A DNA stretch of 64,000 nucleotides from positions 1 through 64,000 of the forward strand of contig PYVY01000006.1 of the NCBI GenBank assembly GCA_003056425.1, in the 5' to 3' direction. Each line of letters starts with the position of its first letter. The first letter of the stretch is position 1. Positions 19,156-26,944 of this stretch are shown piece after piece. Position numbers and translations under genes: made by a program. The notes under the pieces are model-generated. The model worked only from the letters and a program-made list of their open reading frames with translations, ran no database searches and was not told the DNA's origin. This stretch comes from Alteromonas indica (lineage in GTDB: Bacteria; Pseudomonadota; Gammaproteobacteria; Enterobacterales; Alteromonadaceae).

Positions 19156-20043
19156 TCACTTATTCTTTAGTATTTCAATGAACTGGCTGAAGGCGAGGGT
19201 GCCCGGATGTACCCAGTCAAAATGACCGGTGTGCTCAAAACGCAAAAACTGCGCCCCGGGTAAAGGATTGTCGGGAATGGGCACAATGCTATCCTGTTCG
19301 CCCGCTAAAATTGTGATGTTATCAAGCTGTTTTGCAGCCGGTAGGGTATGCAGGGGATTAGCCTGCGCATATTGCTCAGGGCGTTGTTGGGGTGTGCCTT
19401 CCATAAAATCGATAGTGGCCCGCTGGCAGCTGTTGGTGCCCTGCGCATAGGCTTCAATGTCAACAATGGGGGCCAGGCCGATTATACGGCCAACTGACTT
19501 CGCCAGCCGCTCACTCGCCAGCAGAGCCAGATGACCACCGGCGGAATGGCCGGTCAGCGTGACATTCTGCAAGTTGAGGGCAATATTTTCGTTGTGGTCT
19601 TGCGACATAATAAAATCTATCGACTTTACCACATCTTCCAGACTGCCAGGCCAGCCGCCACCTAAATCTCCTGTGCGTCGGTATTCTACTGTCCATACCG
19701 CAAAGCCCGCCTGAGTTAAAGCAGAGGCAAGAGGATAGCTATGCTCAATATCATATGCTGACAGCCAACACCCGCCGTGAATAAAGATAACCAGTGGCGG
19801 CGGGGTATTTGAGTGTGCTGGCAGCCAAAGTTTGCCAAATTGCAGCGGTTGTTTACCGTACTGCAGGGTGGTATTGGCTTCGGTGTACTCAAGTTGTTGT
19901 ACCGCGGCAAAGCTGACCTCATGTAAAGGCACCTGCGCGCTATTATTGTTTACTTTCACTGCCGGGGTTTGGCTACCTGGTACCAATGCGTGCTGACACC
20001 CACTTAGCAGAAATACTAAAACAATACCGGCCAAACTGCGCAT
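19156..20043 (-). CDS. Alpha/beta-hydrolase lipoprotein, possible kynurenine formamidase
   Basis: 295 residues from the ATG at 20043, which has AAAGG upstream. The signal peptide MRSLAGIVLVFLLSGC ends in a lipobox (LSGC). It has an oxyanion-hole HGGCW motif, nucleophile elbow GHSAGG and a late His in FEHTGHFDW, as in the hormone-sensitive-lipase/BD-FAE group, which includes arylformamidases (HGGYW type). Co-transcription with kynureninase suggests conversion of N-formylkynurenine to kynurenine. A lipoprotein location is odd for that cytosolic step, so a secreted esterase is the main alternative. The frame extends to 20109, but the lipoprotein start is clearly better. Confidence 0.75.
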   Translation of the reverse strand: MRSLAGIVLVFLLSGCQHALVPGSQTPAVKVNNNSAQVPLHEVSFAAVQQLEYTEANTTLQYGKQPLQFGKLWLPAHSNTPPPLVIFIHGGCWLSAYDIEHSYPLASALTQAGFAVWTVEYRRTGDLGGGWPGSLEDVVKSIDFIMSQDHNENIALNLQNVTLTGHSAGGHLALLASERLAKSVGRIIGLAPIVDIEAYAQGTNSCQRATIDFMEGTPQQRPEQYAQANPLHTLPAAKQLDNITILAGEQDSIVPIPDNPLPGAQFLRFEHTGHFDWVHPGTLAFSQFIEILKNK

Positions 20044-20368
20044 GCGATTACCTTTATCTGGGATTAAGCATGGTATAGGAGCAACAAATTTAATAAGTTG
20101 CAAGTTCAATACAGTGCATCGTTAAATAATTCTGGTGAAGTAGGCATTTGTGCGAAAGCAAAAAAGATAAGGAAGGTAAACCAGGGCAGGTTAACAGCAT
20201 CGCGTGGTAATCCAGGTACGACCCAATCACTTGGTATTAACAGCAGTAGAGATATTAGCTCATATCTAATCACACCCTTTTAGCAGGGCGTTTATACATG
20301 GTTTGGCAGACCGCTATGCCTAGATAGCAGTTGTTGATAAGACGCCGAGCAAACGGCAGCTTCAGACC
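20044..20368. other. Intergenic region up to the IS30 left end
   Basis: Promoter side of the hydrolase-kynU operon. An open frame at 20098-20283 has no ribosome site and is not supported. Confidence 0.4.
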
Positions 20369-21588
20369 TTGAGTTCAATTGGTGAGTGCAACGCTATCCT
20401 TATTAAAGGAGGAATGTTGCCATGAAACAAAGAAAACGTATTTATTACTCATCAGAACAGAAAGCACTTATTTGGGACAGATATAAGCGAGGTGATTCGC
20501 TGCATGATATCGCTAGAATGTTTGACCGCTTTCATTCTTCTATTATGCCAACCATATATCAAACTGGTGGGTATCGGCCACCAGAACGAAAAAGACATCC
20601 ACAATCTCTCTCGCTTGATGAAAGAGAAGAGATATCACGATGCTTAGTCGGCAAACAATCCATTCGAGAAATTGTCAGACGTTTGTCTAGGGCGCCATCT
20701 ACAATTAGTCGTGAAGTAAAAAGAAATGGTGGATTGAAGCACTACCGTGCTGTAAAAGCTGAACAACGAGCATGGGACGAAGCATTGAGACCTAAACCAT
20801 TTAAGTTAATTGGAACCCCAGAGTTATGTAAACTGATAGCTGTTAAGCTTAAAAGGGCATGGTCACCACAACAAATTGCAGGTTGGTTAAAGCGACAATA
20901 CCCCGATAATCAGGAAATGTACGTGTCTCACGAAACCATCTATAAAACACTCTTCATTCAGACAAGAGGCGCTTTAAAGAAAGAACTACAAACGTGTTTA
21001 CGGTCAAAAAGAGCGGTTCGCAAGTCTCGCCAAGCTACACTGAAAAGATTAGGTCTGGGCAAAATCCCTGATGCCGTTTCTATAAGTGAACGACCTGCAT
21101 CGGTTGAAGATAGAGCTTTACCTGGTCACTGGGAAGGCGACCTTATATGTGGCACAAAGAACAGTTACATAGCGACACTAGTAGAGAGGCACTCTCGATT
21201 CGTGATGCTGGCGAAAGTGGATGATAGTAAAACATCGACAGTGATTGCTGCACTTATCAAACACGCTCAAAAGCTACCTAAGGAACTATATAAATCTTTA
21301 ACTTGGGACAGGGGGAGAGAAATTAAAGACCACAAACAATTCACACTAGCCACTAATATAAAAGTCCACCTTTGCGATCCTTACTCACCGTGGCAACGTG
21401 GTACCAATGAAAACACCAATCGATTACTGCGACAGTATTTTCCCAAAAGTACCGACTTATCAGTACACAGCCAACAAAAACTTAGCAGCGTAGCGAGACA
21501 ACTTAACGAAAGACCAAGAAAAACGTTAGACTATGAAACACCATCACAGAAATTTAATCGATGTGTTGCGCCCATTGATTGAACTCAA
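20369..21588 (+). mobile_element. Intact IS30-family insertion sequence
   Basis: About 1220 bases bounded by imperfect inverted ends. The left end reads TTGAGTTCAATTGGTGAGTG and the complement of the right end reads TTGAGTTCAATCAATGGGCG, followed by CGCAAC-type agreement. One full transposase gene lies inside. No clear target duplication is visible (left flank ends AGACC, right flank begins GACAA). It separates the kynurenine genes from the DGQHR/HEPN island. Confidence 0.85.
20422..21582 (+). CDS. IS30-family transposase
   Basis: 386 residues, full length for the family, with AAAGGAGG 10 bases before the ATG. N-terminal helix-turn-helix regions include RYKRGDSLHDIARMF and the IS30-typical RRLSRAPSTISREVKRNGG. 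The catalytic DDE domain shows PGHWEGDLICG (first Asp), LTWDRGREI (second Asp) and [19 protein letters not shown] (Glu). It carries out cut-and-paste or copy-out movement of its element. The reading frame is intact. A second, diverged copy of its C-terminal part lies at 23760-23962. Confidence 0.95.
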   Translation: MKQRKRIYYSSEQKALIWDRYKRGDSLHDIARMFDRFHSSIMPTIYQTGGYRPPERKRHPQSLSLDEREEISRCLVGKQSIREIVRRLSRAPSTISREVKRNGGLKHYRAVKAEQRAWDEALRPKPFKLIGTPELCKLIAVKLKRAWSPQQIAGWLKRQYPDNQEMYVSHETIYKTLFIQTRGALKKELQTCLRSKRAVRKSRQATLKRLGLGKIPDAVSISERPASVEDRALPGHWEGDLICGTKNSYIATLVERHSRFVMLAKVDDSKTSTVIAALIKHAQKLPKELYKSLTWDRGREIKDHKQFTLATNIKVHLCDPYSPWQRGTNENTNRLLRQYFPKSTDLSVHSQQKLSSVARQLNERPRKTLDYETPSQKFNRCVAPID

Positions 21589-21603
21589 GACAAAGAGCGG
21601 ACG

Positions 21604-21673
21604 GTCAACGTTGATCTCTGCGGCAAATTTGCAGCGTAGCGGAAAATTTGTCCGACAGCAGCGCTTTTTGGGC
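21604..21673 (-). other. Possible degenerate integron attC site
   Basis: On the minus strand the stop codon of the HEPN-like gene is followed at once by GCCCAAAAAGCGCTGCTGTC, then an imperfect hairpin (GGACAAATTT pairing with AAATTTGCC), then AACGTTGACC. The order resembles attC (GCCCAAC-AAAGCGCTG, stem, CAACGTTGGGC), but both core sites carry changes. attC sites normally follow a cassette gene stop codon this closely. Recognised by eye; a structure-based attC search is needed. Confidence 0.4.
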
Positions 21674-21674
21674 A

Positions 21675-22640
21675 TTAAGCGGCGTGAAGCTGGTTAATTA
21701 ATCGAAATGTACCATTTTTTAAGGGCAGAGAAACCTTCCCTGAACGGTCATAGCCATATTTCATTAAGTGATACATCAACGATAATATAGAGTTACTTAA
21801 ACTATATAAAAGTGAAATGTCATTACCATTAACACTCAAATCAAAGCTGCTAGGGTTTTTCATCCATTCTGAGTTTCTGAGAACTGCTTCTTGGTCATGT
21901 ATTGCACCTTTGTAGGGGTACCATACGCCATGAGTATGCTGATAATTAACCTTATTTCTAACTTGAGAGGGCCAATTACCTTTAGCTGCACCAGATTTAT
22001 GTATTGCCGCTTTGATATTAGATATTAATGTTACTGCATCTGATTTATGCGCCCCTAAACCTGTGGTATCAGAAACATGATCAATCAACCATATTAGCAA
22101 TCCTGAAAAAGATGACCATGTATCGGCATGGGAATCTTTTAATTTCTTAAATCTAATTTCGTTATTGGATATTGAAGAAAAATAAAAACCATTTTCTATA
22201 TTTGTAACATCACCATCAAGCTGAGTTGCCTTCGCGATCTCAAATACTTTGTCAACATGGTCATTTTCCAACTGACTACAAGCTTGACCGAAAATACGCA
22301 ATATAGCGTGTACTGAAAAAAAGGCCGCATAATACATTTGAACTGAAGCCCAACTTGTACTTTTAGGTAATTGGCTAATTTTTCTTATGCTCCACATTGA
22401 TTCTATAGCCGCTTGCGCAAACCTATTGCAGTCATTTGCTAATGATATATGGAGAGTTTCTTTTTGTTGAAATCGAAGTTCAAATTCAACAGCTCTATTT
22501 CTTGCAGAAGGTACTAATGCATTCGAAAGGAGATAGTGGCCATTAGCAACCCAAGCCTTTAAATCCGACTCTGTTGAGGAGCTTACTTCAAATATTTCAT
22601 TCATAGAAAGTTGGTGAAGTATTTTAATTTCAGACGTCAT
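21675..22640 (-). CDS. HEPN-like protein of a DGQHR-linked pair
   Basis: 321 residues, family not recognised by name. Two things stand out. SWASVQMYYAAFFSVHAILR (about 96-115) resembles the helix of HEPN and nucleotidyltransferase-partner proteins, and RNKVNYQH (R228-H235) fits the HEPN RNase motif R-(N/D/H)-x4-5-H. HEPN proteins are often RNases in toxin-antitoxin and phage-defence systems. The start ATG directly abuts the stop TAG of the DGQHR gene (TAGATG), so the two are probably translated together. No signal peptide or clear membrane segment. A ribonuclease role is inferred. Confidence 0.55.
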   Translation of the reverse strand: MTSEIKILHQLSMNEIFEVSSSTESDLKAWVANGHYLLSNALVPSARNRAVEFELRFQQKETLHISLANDCNRFAQAAIESMWSIRKISQLPKSTSWASVQMYYAAFFSVHAILRIFGQACSQLENDHVDKVFEIAKATQLDGDVTNIENGFYFSSISNNEIRFKKLKDSHADTWSSFSGLLIWLIDHVSDTTGLGAHKSDAVTLISNIKAAIHKSGAAKGNWPSQVRNKVNYQHTHGVWYPYKGAIHDQEAVLRNSEWMKNPSSFDLSVNGNDISLLYSLSNSILSLMYHLMKYGYDRSGKVSLPLKNGTFRLINQLHAA

Positions 22641-23612
22641 CTATAGAGTAAACTCCTGCTTTAATGACTCTTCTAGGTGATCGACAATAGGTTTATATGC
22701 ATTCGTAGGATTTTCGATCTTGGCAGGCTTTATCCGTTGACCAGTAAGTTGAGTAAATTCATAGTAATTATCAACAGAGTAGATCGCTCCGAATCTATCT
22801 TGTACTCTTGCTGTAACTATCGGAAAGAAACCTGAGATAGCTTTAAATACTGTTGTATTAAACGCCTGATCTTCTAACTGATGGGGGGCTAAAACTCCTT
22901 CATTAAAAGCCACTAAATAGGAATTAAATATTTCATATATTTCATCAGGGCTTTTGTTACCAAATACTTTTACCAACGGCTTAACAGCAGTATTAAAAAC
23001 AGACCGAGTTATTTTTCCTCTTACTCTTTTTGATGCTGACAACCTATTGTATAGCGCACTGTCATTTTCATTTAAAAATATATCAAACAGATCCCTAAGG
23101 TATTGTTCTGTATCGCTCTCATACTCTGCCATTCTTTTTATGTCTAGCAATAGCTCTGTAGGAACGCCTTTTTGCTTAGAGTTAATATCAATAAACAATC
23201 TAGACTCATCACGCTTGGAAAGATTTTCGTAAACGACAACAGGGATCCTCAGCGCAGTTTTCGCAAGCTTAAAACCATAAACTCGATGTTGACCATCAAT
23301 AATTAAAAATGCTTTAGTAATTTTATCAAAACTAACCGATTTCTTTTTAGAATCGTATATAAAACCACAGTCATCTTGGGCTGAAAGTACAATTGAACTA
23401 GGAATTGTACCTAAGCCAGAATCAATATAACTTGCTATTTCTGAGGCTCTTTTTTTATCTAACTCACGTTGAAACCCTTCGATAGGGTCCTCATCACGAT
23501 TCACGACAAAACATGTCTCTGCAAGTACATCACTCGGCATGGTAAAAGAATAAAACCTATGATCTCCTTGCCGTACAAGGCTCACACTGCCAAAGCTTTC
23601 TCTATCTGTCAT
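22641..23612 (-). CDS. DGQHR-domain (DndB-like) protein
   Basis: 323 residues. The defining motif is IDGQHRVYGFKL (D106-R110), followed by the DndB-like RLFIDINSKQKGVP (about 145-158) and an earlier FQRELDKKRASEIASYI. DGQHR proteins include DndB, the regulator of the Dnd DNA-phosphorothioate system, and partners in other defence islands; some resemble ParB-type nucleotide-binding folds. No dndCDE genes are here. It is the first gene of a two-gene unit with the HEPN-like protein. The region upstream is broken by IS elements, so another component may have been lost. Confidence 0.8.
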   Translation of the reverse strand: MTDRESFGSVSLVRQGDHRFYSFTMPSDVLAETCFVVNRDEDPIEGFQRELDKKRASEIASYIDSGLGTIPSSIVLSAQDDCGFIYDSKKKSVSFDKITKAFLIIDGQHRVYGFKLAKTALRIPVVVYENLSKRDESRLFIDINSKQKGVPTELLLDIKRMAEYESDTEQYLRDLFDIFLNENDSALYNRLSASKRVRGKITRSVFNTAVKPLVKVFGNKSPDEIYEIFNSYLVAFNEGVLAPHQLEDQAFNTTVFKAISGFFPIVTARVQDRFGAIYSVDNYYEFTQLTGQRIKPAKIENPTNAYKPIVDHLEESLKQEFTL

Positions 23613-23752
23613 CGTTTTTCCTTTAGTTATACTTGCAACTTACTATTTTAGAATGCTAACAGGTTATTACTAAGACTTCATAGTAAAACTCGTTTCCACG
23701 AAGAAGCCATATTCTGTGTTTTCATGAGAAAAGTGAATGTCTGCTTCACGTT

Positions 23753-23962
23753 GTGAGTTCAATTGATAGCTGCAACACACCGGTTAAATCTCTGAGCTGG
23801 TGTTTCATAGTCTAGCGTCTTTCTCGGCCTTTCGTTAAGTTGCCTTGCGATGCTACTCAGCTTTTGTTGACTGTGTACTGATAAGTCAGTGCTTTTGGGG
23901 AAATACTGTCTCAAGAGTCTATTGGTATTTTCATTTGAACCTCGCTGCCAAGGAGAATGGGG
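23753..23962 (-). pseudogene. C-terminal remnant of a second IS30 transposase
   Basis: About 66 codons matching the end of the nearby IS30 transposase ([19 protein letters not shown], then [17 protein letters not shown]), with a TGA at 23760-23762. An IS30-type terminal repeat (GTGAGTTCAATTGATAGCTG) follows at 23753-23780. It differs from the intact copy at several positions, so it is a separate old insertion. The IS3-family element begins at 23963 and cuts it; the 5' part of the gene is not on the other side. Confidence 0.85.
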
Positions 23963-23980
23963 TGGACTTCCCAGCTTTCA

Positions 23981-24853
23981 CTAGACAGTTATCTGTTTCG
24001 TAAACCAAGCATTCTCGAATTGAGCAGGTGAGACACCGTCTGTATGAGAATGCCGTTTTTTGGAATTGTAAAACATCTCGATAAAATTAAATATCTCTGA
24101 TCTGGCTTCATCACGGGTGGCATATATCTTTTTCTTTGTAACCCGTTTCTTAAACGTAGCAAAGAAGCTTTCCGCTACCGCATTATCGTGACAGTTACCG
24201 CGTCGGCTCATCGAGGGCCTGAGGTTGTTTTCCTTCATGAACGCCAGATAATCTGCACTACCGTACTGACTTCCCTGGTCACTGTGCACCAGAACCTGCT
24301 GTTTCGGTCTGAGTTGATAAACCGCCATGAGTAGCGCATTGATAACCAGATGCTTATCAATATTTTTGTCCATTGACCAGCCCACTACTCGACGCGAAAA
24401 CAGATCAATGAGGGTGGCCAGATACAAAAAACCTTCGTAGGTTCTTACGTAAGTAATGTCGCTGACCCAGGCTGTGTTTGGGCTGGCGGGAGCGAAAGCA
24501 CGTTCCAAAACATTATCAGCAATACGTGAGGGCTTGCCGTTCTTAATGTATCGACGCTGGTAACCAATTTGTGCACGAAGCCCGCTTCTACGCATTATCT
24601 TTGCCACGCGATGAACACTACATGATTCTCCGGCTTCCAGTAAGTCACGATGGATCCAGGGACTGCCGTATGTTGCTCCACTGGCGATATAGAATTCACG
24701 TATCAGTTTTAACAGGCGTTCATCTTCAATCTCTCGCGCACTTAAGGGCTGCTTCAGCCAGGCATAGAAACCGCTACGGTGGATTTTTAGAACGCGAGAC
24801 ATCGCAGCGACCGAAAATTCTCGCTGATGGTCACGGATAAAGGCGTACTTCAC
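23981..24853 (-). CDS. IS3-family transposase orfB (DDE integrase core)
   Basis: 290 residues starting at a GTG that overlaps the orfA stop (GTGA). The N-terminal part has HQREFSVAAMSRVLKIHRSG and the HTH_21-like region. The rve core has AWVSDITYVRTYEGFLYLAT (first Asp), LVHSDQGSQYGS (second Asp) and CHDNAVAESFFATFKKRV (Glu). In IS3 elements the active enzyme is an OrfAB fusion made by -1 frameshifting; an A6G run in orfA at 24883-24889 is the likely slip site. All catalytic residues are present. Confidence 0.95.
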   Translation of the reverse strand: MKYAFIRDHQREFSVAAMSRVLKIHRSGFYAWLKQPLSAREIEDERLLKLIREFYIASGATYGSPWIHRDLLEAGESCSVHRVAKIMRRSGLRAQIGYQRRYIKNGKPSRIADNVLERAFAPASPNTAWVSDITYVRTYEGFLYLATLIDLFSRRVVGWSMDKNIDKHLVINALLMAVYQLRPKQQVLVHSDQGSQYGSADYLAFMKENNLRPSMSRRGNCHDNAVAESFFATFKKRVTKKKIYATRDEARSEIFNFIEMFYNSKKRHSHTDGVSPAQFENAWFTKQITV

Positions 24854-25128
24854 TCTGGCTGGCTTGCAAAGTACCTTGCGGCCTTTTTTAAAATGTCTCT
24901 TTCCTCCGTCACCCGCTTGAGTTCAGCCTCTAGCTGAGCGATACGGACAGAATCATCAGCGGACTTCTTCGGTTCAGATTTTTTATCCAACTGCTTTTGC
25001 CAGTTGTACAACGAATTACTTGAAATGCCGAGCCGCTCTGCCACGTCAGCGGCAGAATACCCGCGTTCAGTAATTTGCTTAACGGCCTCGACTTTAAACT
25101 CGTGGGTATACCGTTTGCCTTTGCTCAT
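24850..25128 (-). CDS. IS3-family transposase orfA (helix-turn-helix)
   Basis: 92 residues beginning MSKGKRYTHEFKVEAVKQI; the ATG at 25128 has GAGG upstream. A helix-turn-helix (YSAADVAERLGISSNSLYNW) is followed by a leucine-zipper-like coiled coil (IAQLEAELKRVTEERDILKK), as usual in IS3 OrfA. It ends in the family pattern KKAARYFASQPE. It binds the element ends and supplies the N-terminal part of OrfAB. Confidence 0.93.
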   Translation of the reverse strand: MSKGKRYTHEFKVEAVKQITERGYSAADVAERLGISSNSLYNWQKQLDKKSEPKKSADDSVRIAQLEAELKRVTEERDILKKAARYFASQPE

Positions 25129-25192
25129 AAACACCTCTTTGTGAAGTTACATTGTAACTGTTAAAAGTGTCTAGCAAAGTCTGGGAAGTCCA

Positions 25193-25391
25193 GTACGGCG
25201 GTTTGGGTATCTGATTCATTGCGAAACAGATCTTCTAGCAATGTAGATTCAGGTTTAAGCTTACCTTCTTTAAACTCATCGGTTGTCGCTCGCACATAAT
25301 TCTTCAGATCTTGTTTTTTTAATGCACCTTTCGCGCTATCAGCATCAGCAAGAGAATTACGCCAATAGTGAATCCAGCCCTGATTATTCAT
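25193..25391 (-). pseudogene. N-terminal fragment of an unknown gene, cut by the IS3 element
   Basis: It starts at the ATG at 25391 with AGGA seven bases upstream and gives about 66 residues (MNNQGWIHYWRNSLADADSA, then LKPESTLLEDLFRNES) before running into the IS3 end. The continuation is not found elsewhere in the window. The composition is clearly protein-like and soluble. Family not recognised. It lies on the same strand as the DGQHR/HEPN pair, so it could have been an upstream member of the same system; that is speculation. Confidence 0.6.
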
Positions 25392-25557
25392 ACCCGATTC
25401 CTGAGATTTTCGCATCTAGCGTGTTGTGTTATTCGAGCATTCTAATATCGATGGAGTGTTGTTTGTTAGAACTTTGAAAAGTTTCTTACTCGGTGACCTT
25501 TGAACCATGCGGATGATGGCTAATCGAGCAGTCGAAGAGTTCGGGCAGGGGTATTAG

Positions 25558-25572
25558 AGTCTGGGAAGTCCA
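25558..25572. repeat. Second copy of an IS3 element end
   Basis: AGTCTGGGAAGTCCA is identical to the right tip of the IS3 element at 25178-25192 and in the same orientation. It marks the scar of another copy or a one-ended event. The truncated gene lies between the two copies. Confidence 0.75.
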
Positions 25573-25576
25573 AACT

Positions 25577-25680
25577 TTCCAATAACGGGCGTAGGCACGT
25601 GGGGCATAATGGCGAAGCCGCACTGCGTATAGGCGTCCCAGCGAACGAAGTGAGTGGCTTGATTTTTTTTGTTATGTGTC
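25577..25680 (-). other. Possible integron attC-like site
   Basis: On the minus strand it begins CATAACAAAAAAAATCAAGC, overlapping the stop codon of the small membrane protein gene. It runs through an imperfectly folding middle and ends GCCTACGCCCGTTA. This fits the attC layout (RYYYAAC at the start, GTTA core at the end, about 100 bases, directly after a cassette gene stop). Pairing between the two arms is poor by eye. A generic repeat or MITE end is the alternative. Confidence 0.4.
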
Positions 25681-25929
25681 ATGCTGTTCAGACAACCTTG
25701 CTCTTATCAATGCTACTAAACCTTTAGCCATACTCCAAAAGCATAAAGTTATAATAGCTACACCAAGTATGAAGGCATACCCATCGGAGCGTCGTCCTTC
25801 AAACCATTGCTCGAAGTTCTCGAAAAGCGAACCCATCCAGGGTCAAAGAGCAAATCCTAACAACATTCCGAGGGTGTCTAGGATGAACTTATTGAGAGTG
25901 TATGGTTTTAGGTTTTCTTTAACATACAT
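25672..25929 (-). pseudogene. Small membrane protein gene with an in-frame TGA
   Basis: One frame from the ATG at 25929 to the TAA at 25672-25674 gives 86 codons interrupted only at codon 29 by TGA. Before it: MYVKENLKPYTLNKFILDTL and a hydrophobic GMLLGFAL. After it: PWMGSLFENFEQWFEGRRSD, a second membrane segment (AFILGVAIITLCFWS) and LIRARLSEQHDT. Protein-like composition on both sides shows a recent nonsense change (TGG to TGA is the simplest) or a sequencing error. The plus-strand frame here is a shadow. The function is unknown; it looks like the small two-helix proteins common in integron cassettes. Confidence 0.65.
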
Positions 25930-26944
25930 ATAGCCTCAACTTACATTGACACACAACAATTTAATAGCACGCAAATCGCGCGTCTTTCTCCCGAGCGCGT
26001 GCTCGTTTTTATCCATAGTGCCATCATTCCGAATTTACTGAAAGTCAAAGAATACAAAGGGTGTGCTTAATTGGGGCCAATCATGTTCAGCACAAAAAAC
26101 GCGCGATTGGGTCGTTTTCCTGAATATAGGGGAAAGGTCGCTGTAACTGTATATATAGAAGGGCACCTAACTCTCAACAATGAAAATACCTTGGTTAGCT
26201 ATGGCAATTAAAGCAAAAGGCCGGTATCAGTCGGGGGAAGGTCAGAAATTAGCGCAATGACGCTATCAAGTATTCAATGCGCCAACTTCCGCTTTACCTA
26301 CATTTAACCCGTCAATCACCTAAGAGGTACCTGCGCCACTGGCACTTTACAGCCGTTAGTAGAAAGACACTAATAAGCGAATATAATAAGCGAATAGGGG
26401 GCGGCGCCATACTGTCATTTGAGTGGCAAAAAAAGAGATGAGCAGGCCATTAGCCCACATTAATATTTCAGCGCTTAAGCAAAATTAAATGCGCCGGGCG
26501 GTTTCGGCTTGTTTGGTACGTTGGTGTTAAAAACGTACCGATATGTGCAGCATTGCTGCTAAGCGCTCGGGCTTGTCAGTTTGGCTTTTGTGTAAAATCC
26601 TAAAATTAACGTAAAGGTCTGCAAATGGATAAAACATAAGTTACTTTACGTTTATACAGTAAGCCATTGCGGGGATAAAACGTAAGTCACGCCTTGTTTT
26701 GCTCACTTTGCTTTGCCCGTAATCAAAAAATATATCGACTTATTTCTTGGTTTTTTACATGTTAAAGTCGATTTAAGATAATCATCTCCTCCTTTTTTGT
26801 CGCATTCTCTCCAAAACTATTTTGCCTTCAGCCGCGTAGCTATCCCAACTCGTATCGAACAATTGTCGGTCTGATGATAATTGTTCATAGGCCTTTTTTA
26901 CAGAATCCTGACATGATCGCCATCAATTAATACAAGGAAGAAAT
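25930..26944. other. Gene-free stretch before the antiporter gene
   Basis: About 1 kb without a supportable gene. It contains an 18-base direct repeat (26627-26644 and 26673-26690) some 250-320 bases before the NhaC gene, and the antiporter promoter must lie in its last part. Confidence 0.5.
26627..26690 (+). repeat. Direct repeat upstream of nhaC, possible regulator site
   Basis: GGATAAAACATAAGTTAC and GGATAAAACGTAAGTCAC differ at two of 18 positions and are 46 bases apart start to start. Two similar sites at this spacing could bind one regulator. No regulator gene is adjacent. Confidence 0.4.

Larger units (their letters stand above)
23963..25192 (-). mobile_element. Intact IS3-family insertion sequence
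   Basis: About 1230 bases. The ends are near-identical inverted repeats: TGGACTTCCCAGCTTTCAC at 23963 and, on the other strand, TGGACTTCCCAGACTTTGC at 25192, both running on to CTAGACA. It holds orfA and orfB in the IS3 arrangement. No 3-base target duplication is visible, and the two flanks belong to unrelated sequences (an IS30 relic and a truncated gene). This implies a deletion or recombination next to the element. Confidence 0.9.

Noticed and set aside
20360-21600. Target site duplication around the IS30 copy
   Set aside because: The flanks (AGACC and GACAA) do not give a convincing direct repeat, so none is claimed.
22954-23232. Plus-strand frame opposite the DGQHR gene
   Set aside because: It is a shadow of a clearly coding minus-strand gene with conserved motifs.
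25843-25845. In-frame TGA in the small membrane protein gene considered as a selenocysteine codon
   Set aside because: No selenoprotein family resemblance and no visible SECIS-like hairpin just after it; a nonsense change or error is simpler.
25676-25933. Plus-strand frame of 85 codons
   Set aside because: The opposite strand carries a clear membrane protein pattern with one stop; the plus frame is its shadow.
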